Below are positions 25,455-33,477 of a stretch of DNA of 50,328 bases, piece after piece. Where the stretch lies: the NCBI RefSeq assembly GCF_900129375.1, contig NZ_FQVN01000022.1, positions 1 through 50,328 of the forward strand, read 5' to 3'. The notes beneath the pieces were generated by a model that worked only from the letters and a program-made list of their open reading frames with translations, had not been told where the DNA came from and made no database searches. A program made the translations under genes and the position numbers. Source of the stretch: Streptoalloteichus hindustanus (GTDB lineage: Bacteria; Actinomycetota; Actinomycetes; Mycobacteriales; Pseudonocardiaceae). How positions within the stretch are numbered: position 1 is the stretch's first letter; each line of letters begins with the position of its first letter.

Positions 25455-27065
25455 TCACGACGTTTCCAGGAACGGCCGGAGCAGACCAGGGACCGCCTCG
25501 TCGGCCAGCGCGACTCCGTCACCGAGATCCACGTCGGTGACCGCGTAGGCGCCCTCGCCGGCCGCGGTCACCGCGCTGACCGTGGCCAGCCCGGCCATCC
25601 GCTGGAACGGCGACTGCCGCACCCGCCAGCCGACGATCCCCGTGCGCTGCAACGCCACCGTCTCCCGCACCAGGGAACCCGACCGCACCACCAGGTACCG
25701 CTCGGTCAGCGCGTGGCCGAGGTTGCGGTACCGGTCGACGCCCAGCAGCACCGCCAGCGGGAGCAGGGCCACGGACACCCACCACAGCCAGTGCGGCAGC
25801 TCGCCCGCGAGCGCGGCAGCGCCGAGGCCGGCGGCCAGCACCAGGACCGGCACGACGGCCCGCACGAGCCGGCGGCGCCGGGCGGACCGGGGGTGCCGGC
25901 GCAGCGGCGCGGTCGTCGGGGCGGTGCCCACGGCCAGGACGGTCGCCGCGACCTCGTGGGCCTCGGCGCGGGGCGCGGGCGGGAGCAGGGTGTCGCTGCC
26001 GGCGCCGGTGTCCAGCCCGGTCGCGACGGCGCCGCACCGCGCGCCGCCGCCGGCCCGCAGCAACAGCGGCTCGGCGATCCAGACGCCGCGCAGCCGCTCC
26101 TCCTCCAGCGAGACCGACCGCGTGGTCAGCAGGCCGCGCCGCACCCGGAGCGTCCCGTCGGCCTCCCTGCTCAGCGTGAACTGCCAGTACTGGACCAGGT
26201 AGAGCACGACCGCGCCGGCCGTCATCACGATCAGGAGCACGAGCACCACCGCGGCCAGCACCAGCGGCAACGAGCCGTCCTCCAGCCAGTGGCCCACGTT
26301 CCGCAGCGGGCCGAGGTCGGTCGGGTCGAGGTTGAGCTCGTTGGCGACCTGGAAGGCGCCACCGGTCAACGCGCCGATCGCCGCCAGTCCGGACAACGTC
26401 AGCGGCGCGTACCGCAGCCAGCTCGTCCGGAACGAGGCCAGCACCTCGCCCGGCTCCGACTCGGCCGGCGTCTCGGGCCGCGGCGCGCCGGCCTCGGCCG
26501 TGGCCCCAGTCGCGGTCCCGGTCGTAGTCGCCGCGCCGGTAGCGCGGCGGAGCAGCACCTGACGCAAGTGCTCGGCCTCGGCCGCCGAGACCGCGTCGAG
26601 GGACAGCTCGTCCTCCTCCCCGACCTTGTCGTTGCGGCCGGTGCCGACCTTGACCACGCTCAGCCCGAACAGCCGGTGGACCAGGTCGGAGGTGGCGTCG
26701 ACCGTGCGCAGCCGGTCCCTGGGCACCGAGCGCTGCTTCCGGAAGATCAGCCCCGAGTGCAGTTCGACGTGCGTGTCGCTGATCCGGTACCGCGTGGTGG
26801 CCCAGCGGACCACCCCCGCGACGACCAGCAGCCCGCCGCCGGCGAGCGCGCCCCACAGCTTCCACCAGTCGGTGCCGCCGACGAAGAGCACCACGACCAG
26901 CGGGAGCAGCAGCTTGCCGGCCTCGCTGATCGGCTTGACGGCGAGCATCCGCGCGTCGAGGCGGCGCCAGTCCTGCTCGAAGGGGACCGCCGGCGCCTCG
27001 GCGGCCGGCGGCATGGGTGGCAGGTCCAGCGGCGGGACGCCGGGGGTCGGGTCGGGCGCGGTCAC
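25455..27065 (-). CDS. PH-domain membrane protein, YdbT-like
   Basis: The 536-residue protein has a Pro-rich N-terminus, then three blocks of paired hydrophobic helices each followed by a bacterial PH-like (bPH2) beta domain. The first is LLLPLVVVLFVGG / VVAGVVRWATTRYRISDTHV, the second LVLAAVVLVLLIVMTAGAVV and the third VVPVLVLAAGLGAAAL. Conserved phrases such as RSVPRDRLRTVDATSDLVHR and FGLSVVKVGTG are typical. In B. subtilis the YdbS-YdbT pair protects against an antimicrobial peptide (amylocyclicin). The GTG start overlaps the upstream PH gene stop by 4 nt. Confidence 0.85.
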   Translation of the reverse strand: MTAPDPTPGVPPLDLPPMPPAAEAPAVPFEQDWRRLDARMLAVKPISEAGKLLLPLVVVLFVGGTDWWKLWGALAGGGLLVVAGVVRWATTRYRISDTHVELHSGLIFRKQRSVPRDRLRTVDATSDLVHRLFGLSVVKVGTGRNDKVGEEDELSLDAVSAAEAEHLRQVLLRRATGAATTTGTATGATAEAGAPRPETPAESEPGEVLASFRTSWLRYAPLTLSGLAAIGALTGGAFQVANELNLDPTDLGPLRNVGHWLEDGSLPLVLAAVVLVLLIVMTAGAVVLYLVQYWQFTLSREADGTLRVRRGLLTTRSVSLEEERLRGVWIAEPLLLRAGGGARCGAVATGLDTGAGSDTLLPPAPRAEAHEVAATVLAVGTAPTTAPLRRHPRSARRRRLVRAVVPVLVLAAGLGAAALAGELPHWLWWVSVALLPLAVLLGVDRYRNLGHALTERYLVVRSGSLVRETVALQRTGIVGWRVRQSPFQRMAGLATVSAVTAAGEGAYAVTDVDLGDGVALADEAVPGLLRPFLETS

Positions 27066-27577
27066 GTCGCGTCACCCCGCGTCGCCTGGGTGACGGCCGT
27101 CAGCTCCTCGACCAGGCGCTGCGCCACGTCGACGTCCAGTCCCGGGATCTCCAGCGGGCCGGCGGCGGACGCGGTCGTGACCGTCACCGTGGCCAGCCCC
27201 AGCATCTGCTGCACCGGTCCGCGCTGGGTGTCCACCGTCTGGATGCGGGAGAGCGGAGCCACCCGCCAGTCCTGCACGAACCAGCCCGTCCGCGTGTAGA
27301 CGGCCTCCCCCGTGGCCTCCCACCGGTGCACGCGGTACCGCCACCGCGGGATCACCAGGCACGCGACCGCGCCGAGGACCACCGTCGCGATCGAGGTCCC
27401 CACCAGCCACGGGCGTCCCGCGTCCCAGAAGAACGCCGCCACGAGCTGGGGAACCAGCAGCATGACCACCCCCATCAGCTCCTCGAGCGTCCACCAGGTG
27501 ATCGCCTTGCGGCTCACCCGGTGGCGCGGTGCGCGCAGGCGCGGCCGTCCGTCCCCCGTCTCCCCGTTCTGCTTCAC
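27062..27577 (-). CDS. PH-domain membrane protein, YdbS-like
   Basis: The 171-residue protein has two hydrophobic helices (LMGVVMLLVPQLVAAFF and TSIATVVLGAVACLVI) followed by one bPH2 domain (YRVHRWEATGEAVYTRTGW, then SRIQTVDTQRGPVQQMLGL). Size and layout match YdbS. It is the first gene of a two-gene unit, with the larger PH protein translationally coupled. ATG at 27577 is the only supported start. The upstream region carries a 31-bp tandem duplication. Confidence 0.87.
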   Translation of the reverse strand: MKQNGETGDGRPRLRAPRHRVSRKAITWWTLEELMGVVMLLVPQLVAAFFWDAGRPWLVGTSIATVVLGAVACLVIPRWRYRVHRWEATGEAVYTRTGWFVQDWRVAPLSRIQTVDTQRGPVQQMLGLATVTVTTASAAGPLEIPGLDVDVAQRLVEELTAVTQATRGDAT

Positions 27578-27589
27578 ACGATCAGGGTG

Positions 27590-27651
27590 GCAGCGCGGGC
27601 GCCCGCACGCGCAATCAGGTGCAGCGCGGGCGTCCGCACGCGCAATCAGGT
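27590..27651. repeat. Tandem 31-bp duplication
   Basis: 27590-27620 is repeated at 27621-27651 with a single change (C to T at unit position 13). Each copy ends GCGCAATCAGGT. It starts 13 bp upstream of the YdbS-like ATG, in the divergent gap shared with the XRE regulator. Confidence 0.93.
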
Positions 27652-27685
27652 AACGACTGGCCGGGCGACACGGAGCGGGGTGACG

Positions 27686-27720
27686 GAGGTGACAATAATG
27701 CCGGAAGACTTGTCAACCTC
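27686..27720. promoter_or_regulatory. Interrupted inverted repeat in the XRE upstream region
   Basis: GAGGTGACAA (27686-27695) faces TTGTCAACCTC (27710-27720), complementary except for one extra base. A third TGACAA half-site occurs about 35 bp further on. It lies 67 bp before the XRE start and could be its own operator. Confidence 0.4.
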
Positions 27721-27786
27721 TCCTGCGATGGGCTGCCGGTGGCACGCGAAACAACTGACAACAGAGGCCCGGGGAAGTCATCCACG

Positions 27787-29031
27787 ATGACCGCACGGCC
27801 GGCCGCCGGGTTCGGCGAACGCCTGCGCGCCCTCCGGCTGCGGCGCGGCCTCGCCCAGAAGGACCTGGCGGGGCCGGGCGTCTCCACCAGCTACGTCTCC
27901 CGGCTGGAGTCCGGGGAGCGGGCGCCGTCCCCGCAGGTGGTGGCCCATCTGGCCGCCACGCTGGGGGTCGAGCCGGCGGAGCTCGTCGGCCGCGCCCCCG
28001 CGGTCGAGCAACGGCAGGCGCTGCTGTGGTGCGAGGCGGTGCTGGCGCACCGCGACGGCGAGACGTCCCGCGCCGTGACCCTGCTCGACGAGCTCGGCTC
28101 CGTGGCCGAGGAGCCGATGTTCGGCTGGAGCGTGCGGTGGACGCGGGCGGCGCTGCTGGCCAGGGGGCAGGAGCCGGAACAACTGATCGTCGCCACCGAG
28201 GAGCTGCTCGACGCGTGGTCGCCCGGCGCGGCCGTCGACGCGCTGGTCGAGGTCATGCGGGCGGCGGCGTTGCGGCAGCTCGGCAGGACGGCCGAGGCGG
28301 TGCACGCGGTGCGCACCGCCGTCGCCCTGACCGAGGACCCGCAGGACGCGCTGACGGCCGCCACGCACCTGCGGTGCCTGGTGGCGCTGTGCAGCGAGCT
28401 GGCGAGGGCGGCCCGGCTGGCGGAGGCCGAGGAGGCCGTGCAGCAGCTCGGGGCCGCCCTGCGCGACGCCGAGCCCGACCGGGTCGCCGTGTCGGGCTGG
28501 TGGGTCAAGGCCCAGGTGGAGGACCGGCTCGGGCGGCGCGCCGAGGCCAGCCGCTCGATCGTCACCGCGCAGCGACTGCTGGACGCCGTCGACGTCGAAC
28601 CCCAGTTCCGGCACCGGGTCAGCCTGGCCGCGGTGGCGATCGGCCTGCGCGCCGAGCACCCGGAGGTGGCCGAGCTGACCGCGGTGCTCAACAACGTCGC
28701 CGCGACCGTCGCGCCCCGTTCCCAGCTCGCGGCGCAGGTCGACGCGCTGCGCGGCGAGCTGGCGCTGCGCGTGGGCGACGCGCGGGCGGCGTGGGAGCTG
28801 GCCGAGCGCGCCCTGGCGATGGGCGCGCTCGACCACGAGGACGAGCTGCGGTGCCGCGTCCTGCTGGTGCGCGCGGCGGTGGAGCTGGCCGACGCCGAAC
28901 GGCTGCTCGCCGCCCGCTCCCAGCTGGCCGACCTGTTGGAGCGACTGGGGTCGGTCAGCATCGACCCGGCCTTGTGGCGCAACGTCGCCCAACTCGCGCT
29001 GCGCGCGGTCGTGCCCGGCAGGAGGGACTGA
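27787..29031 (+). CDS. XRE-family regulator with helical sensor domain
   Basis: The 414-residue protein has an HTH_3 domain at residues about 9-62 (ERLRALRLRRGLAQKDLA, then VSTSYVSRLESGERAPS). Some 340 residues of TPR-like helix pairs follow (for example SRAVTLLDELGSVAEEPMFG and EVMRAAALRQLGRTAEAVHA). This resembles RRNPP-like peptide or ligand sensors, but no signal is encoded nearby unless the small secreted peptide at 30143-30337 acts as one. ATG at 27787 has GGGGAAG 9 nt upstream. It is divergent from the PH pair and converges on the sphingomyelinase-like gene. Confidence 0.88.
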   Translation: MTARPAAGFGERLRALRLRRGLAQKDLAGPGVSTSYVSRLESGERAPSPQVVAHLAATLGVEPAELVGRAPAVEQRQALLWCEAVLAHRDGETSRAVTLLDELGSVAEEPMFGWSVRWTRAALLARGQEPEQLIVATEELLDAWSPGAAVDALVEVMRAAALRQLGRTAEAVHAVRTAVALTEDPQDALTAATHLRCLVALCSELARAARLAEAEEAVQQLGAALRDAEPDRVAVSGWWVKAQVEDRLGRRAEASRSIVTAQRLLDAVDVEPQFRHRVSLAAVAIGLRAEHPEVAELTAVLNNVAATVAPRSQLAAQVDALRGELALRVGDARAAWELAERALAMGALDHEDELRCRVLLVRAAVELADAERLLAARSQLADLLERLGSVSIDPALWRNVAQLALRAVVPGRRD

Positions 29032-29042
29032 GGTCGTGCGGG

Positions 29043-30059
29043 TCAGGCGTGGCCGAGGACGGGGTAGTGGTCGGAGAAGTCCGTGTAGGTGTACTCCCGG
29101 AACCAGGACTTGACCGTCCACTTCGGACTGTGCACGGCGGTGGTCCGGTTCGTCCAGGTGGCGGCGACCGGGTGGCCGTTGAGCGGCAGCACGTAGTCGA
29201 GGTGCTGCGGGGCCTGACCCGGGTACTGGGCGGCGGTCACGGAGTTGGTCCCCGGGTCCCAGGAGAAGGGGTGGCCGGCGAACGTGGGGCGACGGGCGTC
29301 GAGCCGGGCCAGCGCGCGGTCGAACTCCGCGCTGCCGGCGACCACGTTCAGGTCGCCGACGACGAACACCGGCTCGGCGGCGGGGACGCGCCGCTCGTCG
29401 ACGAACCGGCGGATCTCGTCGAGCTGGCTCGCGCGCACGGCCGCCGCGTCGTCGCACCCGCCGTCCTCGGCCTGGAGGTGGGTGCCGATCACGTGCACCG
29501 CCCCCGAGGGCGCGGCCAACCGGACGTAGGCGAACCCCTTCTGCGCGAAGGTCTCGGCCCCGCACTTCTGGGTGAAGACGTGCTGCCGGCGCTCGCGGAT
29601 CGGCCAGCGGCTGACCACGCTCACGCCGCCGTCCTCCACGGCGAGGTCCGAGAACGGTCCGGTGGTCGCGTCCCAGCCCTCCCGGGACCGGCCGAGCACC
29701 GGGGTCTGGTGCGGGTACTCGGCGGCGAGGTTGGCGAGCAGCCTGGCCGACGCCTCGTTGTCGAACGCCTCCTGGAGCACCACGACGTCCTGACCGGAGA
29801 GCACGCCCTGGCGGGCGATGAGGTCGGCGCGCTGGTCCTGCCCCCAGTTCGGGTACAGGTTCCTGGACAGCATGAAGACGTTGTGGCTGGCCACGCGCGG
29901 TGCGCCTGCGACCGGTGCGCGGTCCGCCGCGGTAGTCGATGCGCGGCTCGCCGCGGTGTCTGAGACGCGGCTCGCCGCGGTGGCCGGCGGGGCGGTGAGC
30001 GCCGCCAGCCCCACGCCGAGCGCGGCGAGCAGGGAAGTGAGGGAACCTCGTCTTCGCAT
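29043..30059 (-). CDS. Secreted sphingomyelinase-like phosphodiesterase (EEP family)
   Basis: The 338-residue protein has a signal peptide (MRRRGSLTSLLAALGVGLAA, cleavage near PPATAA) and a Ser/Ala-rich linker. An endonuclease/exonuclease/phosphatase domain follows: ASHNVFMLSRNLYPNW, VLQEAFD (metal Glu), IGTHLQAED (catalytic His), VGDLNVV (Asp/Asn) and DFSDHYPV (general base His). The HNVFMLS and DFSDHYPV forms are typical of bacterial neutral sphingomyelinases rather than nucleases. It would cleave phosphocholine or a related head group from membrane lipids outside the cell. ATG at 30059 is chosen because it begins the signal peptide. No beta-hairpin or repeat domain is attached. Confidence 0.87.
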   Translation of the reverse strand: MRRRGSLTSLLAALGVGLAALTAPPATAASRVSDTAASRASTTAADRAPVAGAPRVASHNVFMLSRNLYPNWGQDQRADLIARQGVLSGQDVVVLQEAFDNEASARLLANLAAEYPHQTPVLGRSREGWDATTGPFSDLAVEDGGVSVVSRWPIRERRQHVFTQKCGAETFAQKGFAYVRLAAPSGAVHVIGTHLQAEDGGCDDAAAVRASQLDEIRRFVDERRVPAAEPVFVVGDLNVVAGSAEFDRALARLDARRPTFAGHPFSWDPGTNSVTAAQYPGQAPQHLDYVLPLNGHPVAATWTNRTTAVHSPKWTVKSWFREYTYTDFSDHYPVLGHA

Positions 30060-30142
30060 GTCGCGGATGCTCGCGCCCGGCGGGGGCCGGTGCGTCACCG
30101 GTGTTCGTCGATCAAGTGAACGCGCGGTGACCGGGTGACGCG

Positions 30143-30337
30143 TTACGGGTCGGGCCACTCGATGCCGCAGGGCTGGTCACCGAGGGCGTGTGAGCCGGGC
30201 GGCGGGCAGTGCGGGACGCCGGCGACGGGCGTCGCGGCCGGCTCGGCGGCAGCGGCGGCGGCGGGCGCCACCGTCGTCAGGACGCCGAGCGCGAGCGCGG
30301 CGACCGCCAGCAGGGGGGCAGCGGGATGTCGGCGCAT
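30143..30337 (-). CDS. Small secreted peptide, unknown function
   Basis: A 64-residue frame begins MRRHPAAPLLAVAALALGVL, a good Sec signal with Ala-rich cleavage region near residue 31. It ends in a short mature part, VPHCPPPGSHALGDQPCGIE followed by WPDP, with two Cys that could form a disulfide. ATG at 30337 has GGAA about 10 nt upstream. It sits 83 bp upstream of the sphingomyelinase-like gene on the same strand, so both may be co-expressed. No family is recognised. Confidence 0.62.
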   Translation of the reverse strand: MRRHPAAPLLAVAALALGVLTTVAPAAAAAAEPAATPVAGVPHCPPPGSHALGDQPCGIEWPDP

Positions 30338-31438
30338 CTGCAGTTCCGTTCCGTCGGGGGTGTGCAGGGATGGGGTCGCGCGCGGGGCGCGGAGTGGCGT
30401 CGAGGGGTGCGGCCCCGCTCCGCCCTGCGTCCGTCGGCCAGGGGCAGGCCGGAACGCATTGACACTGGCGTGTCGATTTACTGACACATAACTGTCATGA
30501 TGAAGTGGAGGGGAAGGCGTTGTCCGCGACCCTCGCGGCCTCTCGGACATGCCCACCTCGCGGTCACCCCGTGCCCTTACGCGTATGCAGAAGGTAGTTG
30601 AAGCCCCTTCTGGTGCCAAGCCGTCGGGGAGGCGCTTATCCCACGGACGGGGTGGGCGTGACCGGGTCCACGCGGCCATGACCTGCCTGGCCGAGCTGGG
30701 TGCGGGGCGGGAGGGCACCCGCTTTGTCAATTGCCCCGGTGACGTTCGGCCCTCACACGGGTGACACCCGTCCCGGCCCCTGTCCGGGAGCCGGGAAGAG
30801 CACCTTTCCGACAACTGATGAGCACGGTGGCGCAGCGGGTTGGACAATTCTTTGTCAAGTCTTGTTGTCCTGCCGGGGCCGGTGATAGCTTTCGTTCGGC
30901 AAGGTTGGTCAAGAAGATGACAACCGAGCTGGATGACCGAGACACCAAGCTCCCGGTCGCGGTGGCGGGGTGGCGACCCCGACCCGTCGGCCGGGCACCA
31001 GACCTGCTCCGGTGGCGCTGCCGCTGGCGGCGGCCGGCAGCGCCACCGGGGTGGGCTCTGACTCGTCCGGTCCCGTCCCGTCGCGGCGACACGCGTCGCC
31101 GCCCACCCGCCCCCGCCGTCCGGCCCCACCGGCCCCAGGGCCGCTGACGGTGGCGCCGAGCGCCCGGTTGGGAGCCTGCCCCTCCCAACCTCCCGCTCCC
31201 ACCGGGCGCTCTTCATCTCGCACGTCCGCGCGTCCCGGGCGCTTCCGGCCCGGTCGACGCCGACCGCGGTTCCGCGGCGCACTGCTGTTCGCGGCGCACT
31301 GTCCCGCACTGGCTCCTCCAGAACTCGGCTCGAATCCGGAACTCGGCTCGCCCCGGGGCGGCCGGCATCCCGCCGAAGCGGGACGCCGGCCGCGGTGACG
31401 GTCAGCGGCGGTCGGGGACGTCAGTCAGGGACGGTTGG
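30338..31438. other. 1.1-kb gene-poor region
   Basis: No convincing gene is visible on either strand. Lower-GC islands at 30456-30510 and 30840-30960 look like control regions: GTGTC-N8-GACAC near 30470, GGACAA and TTGTCC/TTGTCA half-sites at 30845-30875, and TAGCTT near 30887. A plus-strand frame beginning MTTELDDRDTKLPVAVAG at 30917 starts well but becomes Arg/Pro/Trp-rich nonsense, so it could be a short leader peptide or a decayed gene start. The region should carry the promoter of the leftward small-peptide gene. Confidence 0.5.
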
Positions 31439-33466
31439 TCACGGTCGAGGCAACTCGCGCTTGAGCACCTTGCCGGTGGAGTTGCGCGGCAGCGCGTCGA
31501 GGAACACGACGTCCCTGGGCACCGAGAAGCGCGCCAGGTTGGCCCGCACGTGCTCGCGCACCGCGTCCGCGGTGAGGTCGACGCCCTCGGCCGGCACGAC
31601 GTAGGCCGCCAGGCGCTGCCCGTACTCCTCGTCGGGCACCCCGACCACGGCGGCCTCCCGCACCCCGGCCAGCCCCGCGAGCAGGTCCTCGACCTCCCGC
31701 GGGTAGACGTTCTCGCCCCCGGAGACGACCATCTCGTCGTCCCGGCCCACGACGAACAGCAGGCCGGCCTCGTCGAGCTGGCCCACGTCGCCGGTGGCCA
31801 TCATCCCGGCGCGCACCTCCTTGCCCGCGCCGTTGGTGTAGCCGTCGAACAGCATCTCGTTGGCGACGAAGATCCGGCCGGGCCGGCCGGGCGGCACGGG
31901 CGCGCCGTCCGGGTCGAGCACGGCCAGCCGGGTGCCCCTGGGCGGCCGACCGGCGGTGCCAGGGGCGGCCATCAGCTCGTCGGGCGTGGCGATGCTGGCC
32001 CACGACACCTCGGTCGAGCCGTAGAGGTTGTAGAGCACCCGCCCGTACTCCCGCTGGAAGCGCACCGCCAGCGGGCCGGGCAGGGCGGAGCCGCTGGAGG
32101 CCACGACCGACAGGGAGGCCGTGGACCAGGCGCCGCGGTCGGCCTCCGGCGTCTCCAACAGCCGTTGCAGCATGACCGGCACCACGAACCACGACGTGCA
32201 GCGGTGCTCGTGGATCGCCCGCAGCGCCGCCACCGGGTCGAACCGCCGGTGCAGCACCAGGGTCGAGCCGAGCACCAGGGCGAGCTGGAACGCGGCCAGC
32301 CCCCAGGTGTGGAACAGCGGCGCGGAGACCAGCATCGGCTCGCCGGCCCGCAGGGGGATGCGGGAGAGCACGGCCGCCGCCGGCGCGAGGCTGGGCGGTT
32401 CCGGGCGACGGGCGCCCTTCGGCGTCCCGGTCGTGCCCGAGGTGAGCACGATCATCCGGCTGCGGGGCGGCCGGGGGAGGGCAGCGGCCGGGCTCTCGGC
32501 GACGAGCCCCTCCAGCGTCAGGCTGCGGGTGGAGCCCTCGGCCAGCGCGATGATCCGCCGCACGCCGCGCGGCGCCCTGGCGAGCATCGGCCGGAACTCG
32601 GCGTCGGCGACGACCACCGACGCGCCCTGGTCGCGCAGCACCGCCGCGGTCTGGGTGGCGGACAACCCGGTGTTCACCAGCACCACGTGCGCGCCGATCT
32701 TCGCGCAGGCCACGACTGTCTCCACGAAACCCCGGTGGTTGCGGCACAGCACCGCGACCCGGTCGCCCGCCTTCACACCGGAGCCGAGCAGCCCGTTGGC
32801 CAGCCGCGTGGTGCGGTCGTCCAGCTCGGCGAAGGTCACCGCGCCCTGTTCGTCGACGACGGCGGGCCGGTCCGGGTGCCGCGCCGCGCCGATCGCGTAC
32901 CCGCCGGGCGGGGTCAGGCCCCAGCGCAGGAAACCCCGGGCGACGCCGAGCAGCCGGTCCGGCCGCATCGGCGCGACCACCCGGCACCGGGCCAGCGTCA
33001 CCAACGCCAACGCCTGGGTGCTCGCCTGGTCCCGCAGCGCGCTCGCCGACGACGTCGAGGGTTCGCGCCACCGCGCCGCGAGGGAGTCCAGCGCGCGTCG
33101 TGCCTGCCGCCGCAGCACCACGCCGGTCGCGGCGTCGGCCCACCCCCGGCCCCGCGGCTGGCAGGTGAGGTCGAGGTGGACCTCGGTCCGGCCCTCGCCC
33201 ACGGCGCGCAACGACCAGCGCGCCCGCACCAGCGGCCCGTCCACCCCGGTCAGGACCAGCTCGGTTCCGGCCGTCGCGTCCGTGACCTCGACCGCGCCCT
33301 CGTGGCTGACGCCGCCCCAGCGGAGCTGGTAGGCGTAGCGCCGTTCGCCGGCCGCCGCCACGGTGGCGAGCCCGGGCACGAGACGGGGGTAGGCCGTCGG
33401 GTCCGAGAGGACCTCCCAGACCCGCTCCACCGGAGCCGCGATGATCCGACGGGCCGCCACACGCAC
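31439..33466 (-). CDS. SRPBCC domain fused to acyl-CoA synthetase (AMP-forming)
   Basis: The product has 675 residues. Residues 1-140 form a START/SRPBCC-like lipid-binding domain (IIAAPVERVWEVLSDPTAYP, YQLRWGG). Residues about 185-675 are an ANL adenylating enzyme: MIVLTSGTTGTPKGARRPE (P-loop A3), NLYGSTEVS (A5), ATGDVGQLD (A7), VGRDDEMVVSGGENVYP (A8) and PRNSTGKVLKREL (A10 lysine). It should activate a fatty or aromatic acid to its CoA thioester. A fused SRPBCC domain is unusual for this class and may present the lipid substrate. It starts 11 nt after the acyl-CoA reductase stop, so both enzymes share an operon. Confidence 0.88.
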   Translation of the reverse strand: MRVAARRIIAAPVERVWEVLSDPTAYPRLVPGLATVAAAGERRYAYQLRWGGVSHEGAVEVTDATAGTELVLTGVDGPLVRARWSLRAVGEGRTEVHLDLTCQPRGRGWADAATGVVLRRQARRALDSLAARWREPSTSSASALRDQASTQALALVTLARCRVVAPMRPDRLLGVARGFLRWGLTPPGGYAIGAARHPDRPAVVDEQGAVTFAELDDRTTRLANGLLGSGVKAGDRVAVLCRNHRGFVETVVACAKIGAHVVLVNTGLSATQTAAVLRDQGASVVVADAEFRPMLARAPRGVRRIIALAEGSTRSLTLEGLVAESPAAALPRPPRSRMIVLTSGTTGTPKGARRPEPPSLAPAAAVLSRIPLRAGEPMLVSAPLFHTWGLAAFQLALVLGSTLVLHRRFDPVAALRAIHEHRCTSWFVVPVMLQRLLETPEADRGAWSTASLSVVASSGSALPGPLAVRFQREYGRVLYNLYGSTEVSWASIATPDELMAAPGTAGRPPRGTRLAVLDPDGAPVPPGRPGRIFVANEMLFDGYTNGAGKEVRAGMMATGDVGQLDEAGLLFVVGRDDEMVVSGGENVYPREVEDLLAGLAGVREAAVVGVPDEEYGQRLAAYVVPAEGVDLTADAVREHVRANLARFSVPRDVVFLDALPRNSTGKVLKRELPRP

Positions 33467-33477
33467 CGGCGCTCACC

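Noticed and set aside
30917-31147. Plus-strand frame starting MTTELDDRDTKL as a gene
   Set aside because: After about 18 residues it becomes Arg/Trp/Pro-rich with no domain, and there is no good Shine-Dalgarno site; it is mentioned only as a possible leader or remnant.
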